Shown: positions 5,929 through 6,096 of the stretch, piece after piece
Numbering within the stretch: position 1 is the stretch's first letter
Layout: every line of letters begins with the position of its first letter
NCBI GenBank assembly: GCA_009779335.1
Contig: WREM01000072.1
Span: 1-6,096, forward strand
DNA from: Streptococcaceae bacterium
Lineage (GTDB): Bacteria; Bacillota; Bacilli; Lactobacillales; Streptococcaceae
Direction: 5' to 3'
DNA length: 6,096 nt
Notes under the pieces: model-generated
What the model was told of the DNA's origin: nothing
Seen by the model: the letters and a program-made list of their open reading frames with translations, nothing else
Databases searched by the model: none
Position numbers and translations under genes: made by a program

Positions 5929-6096
5929 TTACAGGCCGATATACTCTTCTAAAATATCTTGTGATTTGAAAATTAATTTAGCACCTTGTTGGATAAGATG
6001 ATGACAACCGTCAGAATATCCATCTGTGATATTGCCGGGTATGGCAAATACATCTCTCCCTTCTTCCATGGCTCGCTCGCAGGTAATCAAGCTCCC
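5929..6096 (-). CDS. dprA: DNA processing protein DprA/Smf, C-terminal part (5' end outside window)
   Basis: The minus strand is open from the window edge to TAA at 5929-5931 and encodes 55 residues. They begin GSLITCERAMEEGRDVFAIPGNI and continue through SDGCHHLIQQGAKLI, the conserved end of the Rossmann-like DprA core. In the family DprA binds incoming single-stranded DNA during natural transformation and loads RecA on it. The residue after SLIT is Cys, where Ala is usual. The protein ends soon after the core (DILEEYIGL), so there is no long C-terminal winged-helix extension of the kind some DprA proteins carry. No competence promoter can be assessed, because the gene's start is outside the window. 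I see no convincing terminator between dprA and topA (136 bases), although topA has its own promoter. Confidence 0.93.
   Translation of the reverse strand, partial: GSLITCERAMEEGRDVFAIPGNITDGYSDGCHHLIQQGAKLIFKSQDILEEYIGL

Larger units (their letters stand above)
2957..6066 (-). other. five KOPS-like GAAGAAG heptamers pointing toward dif
   Basis: Exact GAAGAAG occurs on the minus strand at 2957-2963, 4052-4058, 4127-4133, 4427-4433 and 6060-6066. I found none on the plus strand and none left of dif. GAAGAAG is, as I recall, the reported FtsK-orienting sequence of Lactococcus lactis. Read 5' to 3', all five point toward the dif site at 1085-1115, the permissive direction for translocation. Most may simply reflect Glu-Glu and similar codons in the leftward genes, so their function here is uncertain. 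Confidence 0.45.

Overview
The window is ordinary, AT-rich core chromosome of a low-GC Firmicute of the family Streptococcaceae, most likely Lactococcus or a close relative. The main evidence is a XerS-type single tyrosine recombinase with a dif-SL-like site just upstream of its gene, an arrangement characteristic of streptococci and lactococci. The gene set trmFO-topA-dprA and the AT-rich codon use agree. The genus is inferred from family resemblance, not from a search.

Layout, left to right. Positions 1-444 (+) are the C-terminal end of the PcrA helicase. tag (3-methyladenine DNA glycosylase I) follows at 491-1051 (+). The tag-xerS gap (1052-1147) holds a weak hairpin at the tag stop, a dif-SL-like chromosome dimer resolution site, and a strong promoter whose -35 box lies inside the dif right arm. 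xerS occupies 1148-2218 (+) and appears to be read from a leaderless or nearly leaderless mRNA. A 13-bp AT-rich bidirectional terminator separates it from three genes on the opposite strand: trmFO (2250-3599), topA (3657-5792) and the 3' end of dprA (5929-6096, cut by the window edge). topA has its own promoter, whose -10 box settles the topA start codon.

Functionally the genes all act on DNA or RNA: helicase-based repair (PcrA), base excision (Tag), dimer resolution at the terminus (XerS/dif), tRNA T-loop methylation (TrmFO), supercoil relaxation (TopA) and protection of transforming DNA (DprA). Genes left of dif run rightward, and those beyond xerS run leftward, as expected where two replication forks meet at the terminus. 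All five matches to the reported lactococcal FtsK-orienting heptamer lie to the right of dif and point toward it.

I see no mobile element, CRISPR array, rRNA or tRNA, and no candidate for a wholly new system. The most interesting local signal is the fusion of the dif site with the xerS promoter and the missing leader on xerS. Next are an A8 tract inside the topA promoter spacer and a family of three near-identical hairpins at gene ends.
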